Part shown: positions 11,037 through 21,213 of the stretch, one piece after another
Position numbering within the stretch: position 1 is the stretch's first letter
How the letters are laid out: every line of letters starts with the position of its first letter
Origin: Armigeres subalbatus
Lineage: Eukaryota > Arthropoda > Insecta > Diptera > Culicidae
Direction of reading: 5' to 3'
DNA length: 64,000 nt
Assembly (NCBI RefSeq): GCF_024139115.2
Contig: NC_085141.1
Location: forward strand, 218,215,783-218,279,782
The notes under the pieces: generated by a model
What the model was told of the DNA's origin: nothing
Seen by the model: the letters and a program-made list of their open reading frames with translations, nothing else
Databases searched by the model: none
Made by a program: the position numbers and the translations under genes

Positions 11037-13394
11037 TAGCAACTAATCCAGACGAAATCCCCAAAAATCAACAATTAATAAAATATTTTAATGTTTTCAT
11101 AATGTTGTTCGATAAAACACTAATAGCAGAAACAATAGATAAAGCTACTAAGGATGATTCCTAAACCTGAATTGCATCTTAATTTTCGAACCTGGTACGA
11201 ACAAGATGCAATTTGTTTGTTCTTATCAATAGCAGAACACAATACCTGTATAACTTTTTCAAGACTTGACCACCATGTTCGGTATGCTAAAAAATCAATT
11301 TCCACTTGATAGACAAAACCTGCACTACATTGAAACATAGCTAATGAATTCAATTATGTTCAACAAACCCTATGAAATATTGCCCGTTCAGTCCGAAAGT
11401 GTAATTCTCCTCCACTGAATTCTAAACACGGAGCAAGGAATTTTCTCTTCCTATGTTATTTGATTTTACGTTCAGCTTGAGCTACATATGTACCTCAGTG
11501 TAGGAGTTCCACTGGCTAGCAAACACTTTCGAAAACTCAAGCATTTTGTTGGTACTTGGCCCCTTGCTATATTGAAAAGAAATGCTTGTTTCAAATTTCC
11601 TTCCGGGCTTGCACTCTGTGTCAAAAAGCTGAAAAACTATCACACAGAAGGACCAACCCCCACGGGGCACAACTGGGATTGTTAAAAAGCACTTTGCAAA
11701 CAATGGAAGATGAACCCAGCAATACAAACTACACCATGGCATGGTAGATCTGCTTCAACATTCAACCGTTCATTCTAATTCCCTCATACGAGAACGAGGT
11801 ATCCATCCTTGCTGCCAGCAGAGCCTCACCTCACTGACTGGCTAGATGCCGATGATGCCGAGAACGGAGCTCGACGAGAATGACACGAGGAAATATCTCT
11901 GGGATGTTTGCAGGAAGCAACAACTGTTAAGCATCCGTCGCTACGACGGAAAGTTGGATGGATTCTAATCATACTTCCAGTGGAAATGCATCGTATGTAA
12001 CGAGGAATTTCATCCTTCTCCTGAAACAGCAAACATTTCACAGCTTTTATTATAAAATAGTATTCAACGGTCCATGATTATACGGGTCTGGAACGATTTC
12101 ATCAATCGCATCAATTTAGTTTCGTCAGAAATATGTTTTCATAAAATAATAGTTTATTAGATTGAAATATGAGTTTGACAATATACCATTGAACTTCGGT
12201 ACTAGCTCCGAATGAATGACCCATTGTCGCCACAAACTAGAAAGCTAGTCAAAAGATCCAATTAATACAAATCGGAAAGTTTTGACGGGTCGATAATTAC
12301 AATTACTTTCGACACACATGTTCTATATAATTATCATCACAAATTGAAAGTTTCTCTTTCGACATGACATTTTAGAGGCACTGAACCGATGATGTGAAGC
12401 TGCTTTCATATTCTAACTTGGAAATGTAATACTCGATGCGGAGGTGTTATCCTATTGTGAATGGTGAGAACTATTGTTTTCCATAATTGGATGCTAAACG
12501 TGCTACCAGAGTGGACTATGGAACTTAATTATTCGAACCACAAAGCAGTGTGCTTCTAACTACCTCTGTTACGACCGAAAGCACTCGATGCTATGCGAAT
12601 GCGATTGGAAACGAGAAGAAAGAGCCATGCTGAGGAACGTTTCATTTGGGTTGTTGGTTACCTAATGGATTGCATATTTGAACTATGTATTCCGAAGGGT
12701 TGGCACGGATAGAATTCTCTGGGAAAGCAACATCAGTGGGTTATTGCTTCGTGGGAAAATCGTAGGAAGACATGGAGAACAATTCAAACCATAAATCGTA
12801 TGTGCAGGATTCAAATGATTCAAAATTTATTGGCGAGTTCAAATAATTAAACAGTTAGAAAAATCAATTGCACTAATTATTGCAAACCTTACCATGTTCC
12901 TCTATTTGAACCTTTTTTACGTTAGACAACGTCTTAAGAGCATGTACTGGCTGTTAAATCTGAATATGAAATTTGAGGATAATCACGGAATATAAAGAGA
13001 TTGTCAAGATCGATTCAATTAATCTTAAGAAATTTTCCAAATAATTTGAAACTGCACCGAATGATCTCGATTGAGACATTACTTCCAACCTCCTTTGTTT
13101 CACAGGACCGGCCGGGGCTACAATTTCAAATTGTAAAATCCACTGTTCTCTTGTTTTTCGACCGATTTGCATGAAATTTGGAGGAAAGTTGCATTAAACC
13201 CTATATTTTTGTGTAGATGTTTTGATTTGATGATTGGGTCCTTGGGGATGGTTTTATGGAGGGGGTCAAATGGGGTCAAAAATAAGTCAATTTCATTTTA
13301 ATCGTAGATAACTAGTAGTAAATGCTCTCAATAATGATGCAATCGTTTCTATTTATCATTTTGCAATACTGGGAATGGAAACTGCGCGTTTGGA
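11037..13394. other. No recognisable gene, probably single-copy
   Basis: I see no coding region over 100 codons, no RNA gene and no terminal repeats. The open frames at 11,482-11,747 on both strands overlap each other and have no known motif. This is one of the least repetitive stretches of the window. Confidence 0.35.
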
Positions 13395-13795
13395 CCTCCA
13401 AAATCCGGTTACAGAACCTGGAACCTGGTTCCCCCAGGGAGGTGGTCACTTTTTGAGTAGTTCTAGACCCCATCTGCGAAACATCAAACTTCATGATTTT
13501 GCAACACAAATATAATAGAAGGCATTTGTAGAGCATCTGGGCACATTGGGCACTTCCGGAGATTCCCTGGGAACCTTGATGCCCTCAGAGAAGTGGTCGC
13601 TTTTTGAATAGTTCTGAAACTCAGCTTGCAACATATCAAATTTTCGCAACACAAATACAATAGAAGACAATTGCGGAGGTTCCCTGGAAACCTACTGCGT
13701 TTCACAACCTTGAGTGGTTAGTAGCTTGCGACACATCGAACTTGATGATTTTGTAACATAAATCAGTAGAAGGCATTTGCACAGATGTGTAGAAG
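13395..13795. repeat. Degenerate tandem repeat, unit about 140 bp
   Basis: Three decayed copies share GGTTCCC...GGGA, GTGGTCRCTTTTTGARTAGTT, GCAACACAAATA and AATAGAAGRCATTTG. They start near 13,398, 13,540 and 13,675. The first copy keeps the longest match. No gene. Confidence 0.65.
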
Positions 13796-14490
13796 GCATT
13801 TGCAAATGTGCACTCCATACTCGAGTATGCTACAAATTAATGCACAATATAGCGATTTTAGAGCATAGACATCATCGAACTGTGCCTGTGCCTTAGTGAT
13901 GGTAACTGAGACATGTTCAGTGAAACGAAGCTTGCTGTCGAGAACGATTCCAAGGTCTTTGATCGATGTAACTCTCTGAAGCGCTGTGTGACTCAGTAGG
14001 TTACAGAAGATCGGCAGCGAGTGAATGTTATGGCTTTGCATTTCGTCGAGTTCATCTGCATACCATTGATCTTACACCAGTTTGAAACATATTCAATATC
14101 AGTTTGCAAAGCACAGCAGTCTACAAGTGATTTTATGGCACGGTAAATTTTCAGATCGTCAGCATAAAGCAGTTTTCCGGAGTCCAGGTTATTACACAGG
14201 TCATTAACAAAAAGAATAAAAATGAGCGGTCCTAGATGACTGCCCTGCGGTACTCCAGATGGAATGTCATAGGCATCGGACTTTACGGACTTACGATTTT
14301 AACCATCGAATGATCCAGGTAGGTAAGCCCAGTCGGTCAAGTTTTTCAATCGCTAGTGCATGAGGGACCTTGTCAAACGCTTTTTAAAGGTCGAAACAAA
14401 TAGCATTGACTTGGCTACGGTTCTCCAATTCGCCTAGAACTGTGTGCTTAAACACCATTAGGTTGGATGTTCGGATGATGGACTGTAATG
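13763..14490 (-). pseudogene. LINE RT fragment with YADD motif (CR1/Jockey type)
   Basis: Read on the - strand from 14,490 to 13,763 across at least three frame breaks: TVLGELENRSQVNAICFDL, KKAFDKVPHALAIEKLDRLG, IPSGVPQGSHLGPLIFILFV, LLYADDLKIYR (YADD near 14,156-14,167), and RVTSIKDLGIVLDSKLRFTE. These are RT motifs A to E in order. The 5' side ends abruptly at the 17-bp satellite. The RT lacks its N- and C-terminal parts, so this is a dead fragment. Confidence 0.85.
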
Positions 14491-14514
14491 CTGTGTATAA
14501 CACGCCATGCAAAG

Positions 14515-14957
14515 ACATTTGTCGAATAGGACATTTGGCCGAATAGGACATTTGGCCGAATAGGATATTTGGCTGAACAGGACATTTGGCCGAATAGGAG
14601 ATTTGGCTGAATAGCACATTTGGCCGAATAGGACATTTAACCAAATAGGACATTTGGCCGAATAGGATATTTGGCCGATAGGACATTTGGCCGAATAGGA
14701 CATTTTGCCGAATAGGACATTTGGCCGAATAGGACATTTGGCTGAATAGGACATTTGGCCGAACAGGACATTTGGCCGAATAGGACATTTAACCAAATCG
14801 GACATTTGGCCGAATAGGACATTCGACCGAATAGGAAATTTAACCAAATAGGACATTTGGCCGAATGGGACATTTGGCCGAATACGACATTTGGCCGAAT
14901 AGGACATTTGGCCGAATAGAACATTTGGCCGAATAGGACATTTTGCCAAAACAGGAC
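14515..14957. repeat. 17-bp satellite, about 26 copies
   Basis: The unit GGCCGAATAGGACATTT repeats for about 440 bp with scattered substitutions (variant TTTAACCAAATAGGACA). Because 17 is not a multiple of 3, each - strand frame runs open through a 51-bp super-period, which explains overlapping open frames of up to 167 codons. They are not genes. The same satellite recurs at 24,766 and 42,826. Confidence 0.95.
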
Positions 14958-15260
14958 GCATCCATTCAAAGAAAGCATTACTTACCCCTTCGCCTTATAC
15001 CAGTCAAACACATTCTTTTCAAGATCAACACCTTTCGCCTTATGCCGGGCAGACGTATCCATTTAAAGTTTCCACTCCCTTTGTTTTATACCGAGAAGAC
15101 GCGTTCTTTTAAAGAAGAATTTATCAACTCTTTCGCCTTATACCGGGCAGACTTATTGACTCAAAGAAGGTATTATCTTTCCCCTTTTGCTTTATAGTGG
15201 GCGGAAGCGTTAATTCATAGAAGGGACTACCTTTTTCGTTTATTTATACCGAGCTGTTGT
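14958..15260. repeat. Degenerate repeat, unit about 60 bp
   Basis: Copies share the pattern CCTTTCGCCTTATACCGGGC, then AGACGTATTCATT, then CAAAGAAGG. At least five decayed copies run from about 14,975 to 15,245. A related block lies at about 21,925-22,190. No gene. Confidence 0.65.
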
Positions 15261-15599
15261 CCATTCCATTATTTTTTTGACGTAGGACTACGTCTGTGTT
15301 TTCTATATTGGGGTACACTTTACGATTGCGAAAATCGGGGACCGTCACGAAAATATGATAGACTTTAAACTTTAATATCTAAGTTTCCCGATGGATTTTC
15401 AATTTTTTTGGACCATTCGATCAAGGATGAGTCAACGCTTCTTTGCATTTATTTGAAAATACTGATTTTTTACTGTTTATTATTGATAATTTATAAAAAG
15501 TTTAGAAACAGGCACACTAACCAATCACGTACATGCATCACTAGCACAGACATCAAAAATCAATCACTTGCGGGTTTGGATCTAATCCTCAGTTTTAAC

Positions 15600-16065
15600 A
15601 AGATTTTACGCATAGCAGACATCAAAGCAATCGTAGCGGAGCGGACACAGCATCACGGTGGCGCTAATAACATTTTCAAAGAAAAGCCATCGCATTGGTG
15701 GTGGTGCTCGATGTGGTGCTGCAGATCATTCAACCTCAACGAACCAGAATTTCATATGAAGAAAAGGTTGACCATAAAAATAGCACTGTGGCGATCCCGC
15801 ACCGCCAGCGCCGATGCTGAAAATTTATTACAAATTGTGGTGTCAGTTAGTTGGAAAGGAACATTGGGAAAAGAAAATTGGTTCTTCTCAGGACCAACAT
15901 TTTATGAAAAGAAAGAGTTAATTGCAAAAATGGACTGTTTCGGTGGCATCGGGTTTGGCGTGGTAGCTTGGTTGCTGTTAGTGATTCCATCCATTAAAAT
16001 TCACTGCATCATCTCCCTACGACGCGCTATCAAATTCGCTATTTACGATTGAGTTTTGCCCTTTG
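15600..16065 (+). repeat. Histone-3'-end-like repeat unit U1
   Basis: First of four related units. It begins near GCGGAGCGGACACAGCA, runs to the stem-loop at 15,880, then TTCGGTGGCATCGGGTTTGG, CCATCCATTMAAATT, and ends near CTATTTACGATTGAGTTTTG. The open frame 15,408-16,052 (214 codons) crosses unit and non-unit DNA and has no known domain, so I do not call it a gene. The part from 15,670 to 15,840 is unlike the other units and may be inserted. Confidence 0.6.
15880..15917 (+). promoter_or_regulatory. Histone-type 3'-end stem-loop and purine-rich element (U1)
   Basis: GGTTCTTCTCAGGACC at 15,880-15,895 fits the replication-dependent histone stem-loop: a six-base stem with a UYUN loop (TCTC). 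About ten bases later GAAAAGAAAGAG matches the purine-rich histone downstream element bound by U7 snRNA. Both parts are conserved in the other three units. No histone coding sequence is visible upstream, so its role is uncertain. Confidence 0.55.
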
Positions 16066-16084
16066 AAGAATGTTTATTTCGGAT

Positions 16085-16150
16085 AGTCGGATCAACCTTC
16101 TTTTGTATAAAATCAATGAAGACGTCACCTCAGTGGAAACTTTCTACAGC
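16085..16150 (+). promoter_or_regulatory. TATA plus initiator promoter P1
   Basis: TATAAAA at 16,106-16,112 is followed 24 bases later by the arthropod initiator TCAGT at 16,130-16,134. The surrounding block recurs at 19,990-20,062 with TATA and TCAGT both kept. It lies just after unit U1, as expected if these are tandem transcription units. Confidence 0.55.
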
Positions 16151-16379
16151 AATCACCCATCGGTGAACGTCGCTCGGACAGACAGATGCCAAGAAATAAT
16201 GTTTGGTAATATGGAGAAACTTCTTCTTGAATGAAATTTCTGCTGTTATTCCTCGTAACAATACGCATCTAAGATAAACAACATCTCATAACCAAATTCA
16301 GAATTGAGAAAATTTTATAGAATTGTCATTCATAGAATTTGTCATTCTGCGTTGTCGGGCCCGTTGTCTGCGGAATCCC

Positions 16380-16578
16380 GATCGAAATGGCTCGCGCGCG
16401 CTGAAAAGCAGCTTTCTTATATCTAATGAAGTAATTCCATTAGCCCCGCCCCTTCATTAATCGTTATGAGTGCACATTATATTTACACCCATATCAGCTC
16501 ACAAAGGGGCGGGGCTAACGGGCTTAATTTATTAAATACAAGAAAGCTGCTGTTCTGCGCGCGCGAACCGTTTTGATC
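16380..16578. repeat. 199-bp palindrome between units U1 and U2
   Basis: Arms of about 75 bp run inward from GATCGAAATGGCTCGCGCGC (16,380) and from its inverted partner ending at 16,578. They share GCAGCTTTCTT and TAGCCCCGCCCCTT. The same palindrome is at 20,160-20,357 in the same position relative to the next unit. It may be an old MITE duplicated with the unit, or a divergent promoter region. Confidence 0.7.
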
Positions 16579-16599
16579 AAGATTCCAGAAAGAGCGGTT

Positions 16600-16999
16600 C
16601 GACATTCGATGCAGCGGAGCGGACACAGCAGCATGAAGGCGTGTGTGGCAGTGGCTATGCAAAAAATTTATTCCAAATTTTGGAGGCTTAGCGAAAAATC
16701 ATAAAGTGGTGGTCGGACAGTTTCATCGCAAGGTGCCTTCAAGCGTTTTGGATGCAATTAGTTATTGGAAAGTCGCATTGGGAAATGAAAAATGGTTCTT
16801 CTCAGGACCAACAGCTTATGGAAAGAAAGAGTTAATTGCGAAAAAGGATTGCTTCGGTGGCATCGGGTTTGGCGTGATAGCTTGGTGGCTGTTAGTGATT
16901 CCATCCATTCAAATTTACTGCATCTTCTCCCTTTGAGGCGCTATCAAATTCGCTATTTACGATTGAGTTTTGTACTTTAAAGAAAGATTATTTCGGATA
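16600..16999 (+). repeat. Histone-3'-end-like repeat unit U2
   Basis: It starts GATGCAGCGGAGCGGACACA near 16,609, has its stem-loop at 16,794, and ends in the promoter-side block TTATTTCGGATA. At 17,000 it is interrupted by a 3-kb insertion; the unit resumes at 19,972. The open frame 16,643-16,936 (97 codons) mirrors the repeat and has no known domain. Confidence 0.65.
16794..16830 (+). promoter_or_regulatory. Histone-type 3'-end stem-loop (U2)
   Basis: GGTTCTTCTCAGGACC at 16,794-16,809 is identical to U1. GGAAAGAAAGAG follows about 11 bases later. The stem and loop match the histone consensus exactly. Confidence 0.55.
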
Positions 17000-17487
17000 A
17001 TTTTTAACATGTACAGTGATCGGCCGGCTTGACCCTCCAACTTCAATTTCAATTATTGTTATTATTATTATTATTTTTATGTTTTTACTTAATTTTTAAA
17101 ATATAATGTATCATGACGGCCTTCAGGAGGCGGTAGTGTTTTTTTTTTAATTTGTTAACCTGACTACTATGTACACTAATATTTACAATAAAAATTTGAT
17201 AACCTAGATTGGAACTAGCGCCCTAAGCGCTTCTTGGTCCGAGTGCAAGCAACGGACCCTAAACTTTTCTTTACACTCACCAAAGCGTTCATGTAAGGTT
17301 TTTATTCCAGCCAGACGGTGGACCTCGGATGTTCTTGTCCTGGGAGGGGTGTTGAGGATCATCCTCAGGAATTTGTTTTGGACCCGTTGAAGTTTGAGGT
17401 GGTGGGTTTATGCGCAGCTCTCCCAGACCGGCATGCCATATTCGATCACAGGGAGTATGATTTGCTTGTAGACAGCAAGCTTATTTT
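17000..17487 (-). pseudogene. Jockey-clade LINE 3' fragment
   Basis: The - strand matches the 3' end of the elements at 31,691 and 47,338: the RT C-terminal tail (ending near 17,487 at the AGCAAGCTTATTTT block) and the 3' UTR to the CCGGCCGATCACTGTACATG block at about 17,008. The last 60 bp or so and the ACT-repeat tail are missing. Confidence 0.85.
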
Positions 17488-17777
17488 AAAACCGTCGTGC
17501 GCCTTCTTCCAAAAATAGCCAAAATTTATTCTTCCTGTTTCTTTGGCTTCCCTTTCAAATGTTAGTCTAGAAATAATATACATTACATACAGCTGCGTAG
17601 TTCAACCAACAGTTCAACGTCGCCTTTGCGTACAACCCGGTTGGGCTGAACCTTTGAGTGCACATTTTTTAAATATATATTTTTTTTGTTTTTTTTTTAC
17701 GTAACTTTCAATCGCCAATATATAAATAAAAATGAGTTGTGGTTTCTTTTTGTGAGTAGATGTTGAAATATTGTGAG

Positions 17778-17920
17778 CAGAGTGTATGTAATTAAGAGTG
17801 GCGACATGTGCCGCATTTGACAGGTCTCCTGCTCGTTTGGAACACGATTTTATATGGGAATGACAGATGAATTTTGTTCCAATTCTGACAGTGTCGCCAC
17901 TCTTAATTACATACACTCTG
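17778..17920. mobile_element. hAT-type MITE with 8-bp target duplication
   Basis: The 143-bp element starts CAGAGTGTATGTAATTAAGA and ends with the exact inverse; the TIRs are about 28 bp. ATTGTGAG flanks both sides (17,770-17,777 and 17,921-17,928). A CAG terminus and 8-bp duplication indicate the hAT superfamily. Confidence 0.92.
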
Positions 17921-18084
17921 ATTGTGAGGTAGATATGGAAACATGAGGACATGAACCCAAATTTAAGACTTTGATTAAACTGTTTATTGAATAAAATATT
18001 ATTAAAATTTTATGTATAGTCAGTTACAGTTCATACTTTCAATGAGTTGTTTGAATCTTTAGTTTAGTAAATTACTGGAGAACA

Positions 18085-18290
18085 TTCAATTGATAAAATG
18101 TACCCGTAACGCTGGGTAGACACCTTTACGTGGTGTGTTACGGGGTAAGTTCTACCATGGTCACATTGCCAGCTACAGGTACATCCTGGCCCAACAAATA
18201 CCTTCCCAATATCCAACTCCGTGGTACTTTTCCCTTCTCTCCCTAGTAACGGTACAGATAAGCGTGGCCAGGAATAGTTATTCTAATGAT
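18085..18290. repeat. Dispersed repeat X, copy 1
   Basis: The blocks GTGTGTTACGGGGTAAG, CACATTGCCAGCTACAGG, CAACTCCGTGGTAC and TTGGCCAGGAAT-like sequence match the repeat split by the Jockey element at 31,690/37,841. Its class is unknown to me (SINE or LINE 3' end). No coding capacity. Confidence 0.7.
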
Positions 18291-18414
18291 TTTGCCATTT
18301 TGTCATAGATTGAAATTGAGGACTACACCCACCTTGATTTCTGATAGCAATCTAGACAGAGATTTCAAAGGAAACATGAGTATCACTAGTTTCCAGTCCA
18401 CGAAATGATTTATA

Positions 18415-19395
18415 GTAATTTATTTATTTTCCATATTTCATTATAACTAATTTTTCATATTTCATTATATTTATTTTTCATATTTTCAAATTTTAACTTT
18501 TTAAGTTTCCATATTTTTATAATTTTATATTTTTACATTTTTATTATTTTTTAGTTACGTATTTCACACTTTCCTAATCTTACACTTTCATGTTTTATTA
18601 TTTTTATGTCTTTAAATTTTCATATTATTTTGTTTTTATATTTTTATATTTTCATATTTCTTTAAATTTTACATTACACTTTCTTATTTGATATTTTATG
18701 TTTTAATATTTTTAAACTATTATATTTAATATTTTTGTATTTTCAGATTTATATAATTTCATGTTATTACACTTTCATATTATAATATTTTTATATTATC
18801 ATATTTTCCATATTATATTTTTCCTATTTTTATACTTTTATATGCTCACATTATGATGCATTTATATTTTATATTCTCATACTTTCACATTTGTTATACT
18901 TGTATATGTTCATATTTTTATACTTTTGTATTTTTAAATTTAAAATTCCATATTTTAATCTTTTGTATATCCATATATGTGTATTTTCTATTTTCATCAT
19001 TATATTTTAATGTTGTTATCATTTAATTTGCATATTCACATATTTCTATATTTTCATGTTTCCGGTATTTTTATATTTTTATTATTTAATTTTTTAAAAC
19101 ATTTATATTTCCATGTTATATATTTTTGTGTTTCAATATTTTTATATTATCTTATTTTCAGCTCTTCACATTGTCATATTTTCAAAATTTTATTCTTTAA
19201 TATCATTTTTTATATTTTCAAATTTTCAATATTTTCATATTTTCATGTTTTTATGCTTTTTTGTACTAATATTTTTGTATCTTCATTTTTAATTTCTGTT
19301 TTCATATTTTTATTTTCATATAGCAATTTTATTTTTTATATTATAAAATTTTCATATTTTCATGCATTTATATATTTATATAAAATATCTACAAA
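18415..19395. repeat. AT-rich TTTTCATATT low-complexity tract
   Basis: About 1 kb of degenerate TTTTTATATTTTCATATT repeats. The 171-codon open frame at 18,977-19,492 is composed of F, Y, I, H and S residues from this tract and is not a gene. Confidence 0.9.
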
Positions 19396-19971
19396 ACATC
19401 CCAGGAAGGAAAGCTTCACAACTCACCATGTAACCTTTATGCAGACGACTTCCTGGCACATGACCTGCTATCTGATACTCATAACATTCTAAATAATAAT
19501 TAAACTCTTTACAATTTCCAGCTTTTTCTTCAAAAGATGTACATCCCGAGTTAACTTCGGCTCCCAGTTGATGTTAAATTCTACAAATATATATAAAATT
19601 TAATATAATTTCTTATTATAATGTTATTCATTTCACTACATATTTATATACATACAACTACCAAAATAAGAACTTAAAAGAACGCGGTGCGTATGGTACG
19701 GTATGTCCACGCATCCTTCAACCCCTGTAGATTCGTGATATGTATCACGTTGAAGTGACTACTTGAACACGATACATCTCGAAGAATCATCTCTGCGGCA
19801 AACACAACGCAGTGGGCCTGGCCGCTTTGACGTTTATGTCATACCACCGGTATGCTGTGAGCCTCAATATTGACAAGAAAAATTATTGGGCGTCATCTAA
19901 CTCAATGATTTTCCAGGATGCTTTCTTTGTACTGGCTGCGTTTGTGTTCGATTAGATTAGATTAGATTAGA
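19396..19971 (+). mobile_element. Probable LINE 3' end with GATTA tail
   Basis: There is no open frame, but GC content rises toward 19,690-19,940 and the sequence ends in four GATTA repeats directly before the target duplication. That is the usual structure of a LINE 3' UTR plus microsatellite tail. The family is not identified. Confidence 0.45.
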
Positions 19972-19994
19972 TTAAAGAAAGATTATTTCGGATA

Positions 19995-20070
19995 GTTGGA
20001 TCAACCTTCTTTTGTATAAAATGTTGGCTTTTGTATAAAATCAATGAAGACGCCACCTCAGTGGAAACTA
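19995..20070 (+). promoter_or_regulatory. TATA plus initiator promoter P2, with duplicated TATA
   Basis: TTTTGTATAAAAT occurs twice (TATAAAA at 20,015 and 20,034). TCAGT follows at 20,058-20,062, 24 bases after the second TATA, as in P1. This is the continuation of unit U2's downstream promoter beyond the 3-kb insertion. Confidence 0.5.
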
Positions 20071-20159
20071 TCTACAGCAACCACCCATCGGTGAACGTCG
20101 CTCGGACAGACAGATGCCAAGAGATAATTTTCCAAACGGTGTGTTGTCTGCTGAATGCC

Positions 20160-20357
20160 GACCGAAATGGCTCGCGCGCGCCGAAAAACAGCTTTCTTAT
20201 ATCTAATGAAGTCATTCCATTAGCCCCGCCCCTTCATTAATCGTTATGAGTGCACATTTTATTTACACCCATATCAGCTCACAAAGGGGCTGGGCTAACG
20301 GGCTTAATCTATTGAATACAAGAAAGCTGCTGTCCGGCGCGCGCGAGCCATTTTGAT
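20160..20357. repeat. 198-bp palindrome between units, second copy
   Basis: It corresponds to 16,380-16,578 with about ten differences, including the GCCCCGCCCC block on the left arm and AGAAAGCTGCTGT on the right arm. Confidence 0.7.
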
Positions 20358-20377
20358 TCGAGCGGTTTGACATTCGA

Positions 20378-20735
20378 GTAGTGGAACGGACACAGCAGCA
20401 CGAAGGAGTGGATGGCAGTGTGGCAATACTGAAAATTTATTTCAAATTTTAGAGGCTAGGCGAAAAATCATCAAGTGGCGGTCGGACAGTTGCAACACAA
20501 GGGTTCGACAAGCGATTGGATGCAGTTCGTTATTGGATAGAATGCGCATTGGGAAAAGAAAATTGGTTCTTCTCAGGAACATCATTTTATGGAAAGAAAG
20601 AGTTAATTGCGTTAATGGACTGTTTCGGAGGTAGCTTGGTTGCTGTTAGTGATCCCATCCATTCAAATTTACTGCATCATCTCCCACCGACGCGCTATAA
20701 AATTCACTATTTACGATTGAGTTTTGTACTTTGAA
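20378..20735 (+). repeat. Histone-3'-end-like repeat unit U3
   Basis: It starts GAACGGACACAGCAGCACGA (about 20,384) and runs through its stem-loop at 20,565 to TTCACTATTTACGATTGAG. It lacks the GCATCGGGTTTGGCG block, a deletion of about 20 bp near 20,628. The open frame 20,516-20,734 follows the repeat and is not supported as a gene. Confidence 0.65.
20565..20603 (+). promoter_or_regulatory. Histone-type stem-loop, one stem base altered (U3)
   Basis: GGTTCTTCTCAGGAAC has C changed to A near the base of the 3' stem arm, so the stem is weakened. GGAAAGAAAGAG is intact. Confidence 0.45.
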
Positions 20736-20794
20736 GAAAGATTATTTCGGATAGTCGGATCAACCTTTTGTATAATGAGTTGGACAAAATGTGA

Positions 20795-21213
20795 TGCAGC
20801 GGAGCGGACACAGCAGCACGAAGGCGTGGGTAGCGGTGGCAATGCTGATTATTCCAAATGGTGAAGGCTTGGCGAAAAATCATAAAATGGCGGTTGAACA
20901 ATTTCAACGCAGGGTGCTGACAAACGTTTGGATGCAGTTAGTTATTGGAGAGATTGTGAAAAGAAAATTGGTTCTTCTCAGGACCAGCATTTTATGGAAA
21001 GAAAGAATTAATTGCGAAAATGGATTGTTTCGGCTGCATCGGGTTAAACGTGTTAGCTTGGTTGCTGTTAGTAATTCCATCCGTTCAAATTAATTGCATC
21101 ATCTCCCTCCGCCGCGCTATCAAATTTGCTACTTACGATTGAGTTTTGCACTTTGAAGAAATCGGAAATCATATCGGATTGTCGGATCAACCTTCTTTTG
21201 TATAAAGACCTTT
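20795..21213 (+). repeat. Histone-3'-end-like repeat unit U4
   Basis: It starts GATGCAGCGGAGCGGACACA. The short promoter-side block before it (20,735-20,790) has a truncated TATA (TTTTGTATAATG) and no initiator. The stem-loop is at 20,970. The unit ends near TTTTGTATAAAGACC at about 21,208, where similarity stops. Confidence 0.65.
20970..21007 (+). promoter_or_regulatory. Histone-type 3'-end stem-loop (U4)
   Basis: GGTTCTTCTCAGGACC at 20,970-20,985 is identical to U1 and U2. GGAAAGAAAGAA follows. Confidence 0.55.

Larger units (their letters stand above)
17000..19971. mobile_element. 3-kb composite insertion with a 21-23-bp target duplication
   Basis: TTAAAGAAAGATTATTTCGG plus ATA occurs at 16,977-16,999 and again at 19,972-19,994. 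The repeat unit is continuous once the block between them is removed. The right end is a GATTA microsatellite (19,950-19,971), a typical LINE tail. The left end is a - strand Jockey-type 3' fragment lacking its own tail. The block also contains a hAT MITE, a copy of repeat X and an AT-rich tract. Either one chimeric retrotransposition made it, or later insertions built it up. Confidence 0.6.

Noticed and set aside
14515..14957. Possible CRISPR-like array
   Set aside because: Units are contiguous with no spacers, and the context is an insect genome; it is a plain satellite.
14458..14961. 167- and 134-codon - strand open frames
   Set aside because: Products of the 17-bp satellite; no non-repetitive domain.
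15408..16052. 214-codon open frame
   Set aside because: Crosses unrelated repeat boundaries; no domain; its C-terminal part is repeated in U2-U4 but in broken frames.
16380..16578. Divergent histone promoter
   Set aside because: The palindrome has GC boxes, but a near-perfect inverted repeat fits a MITE equally well and no coding starts flank it.
18977..19492. 171-codon open frame rich in F, Y and I
   Set aside because: Translation of the TTTTCATATT low-complexity tract; not a membrane protein gene.
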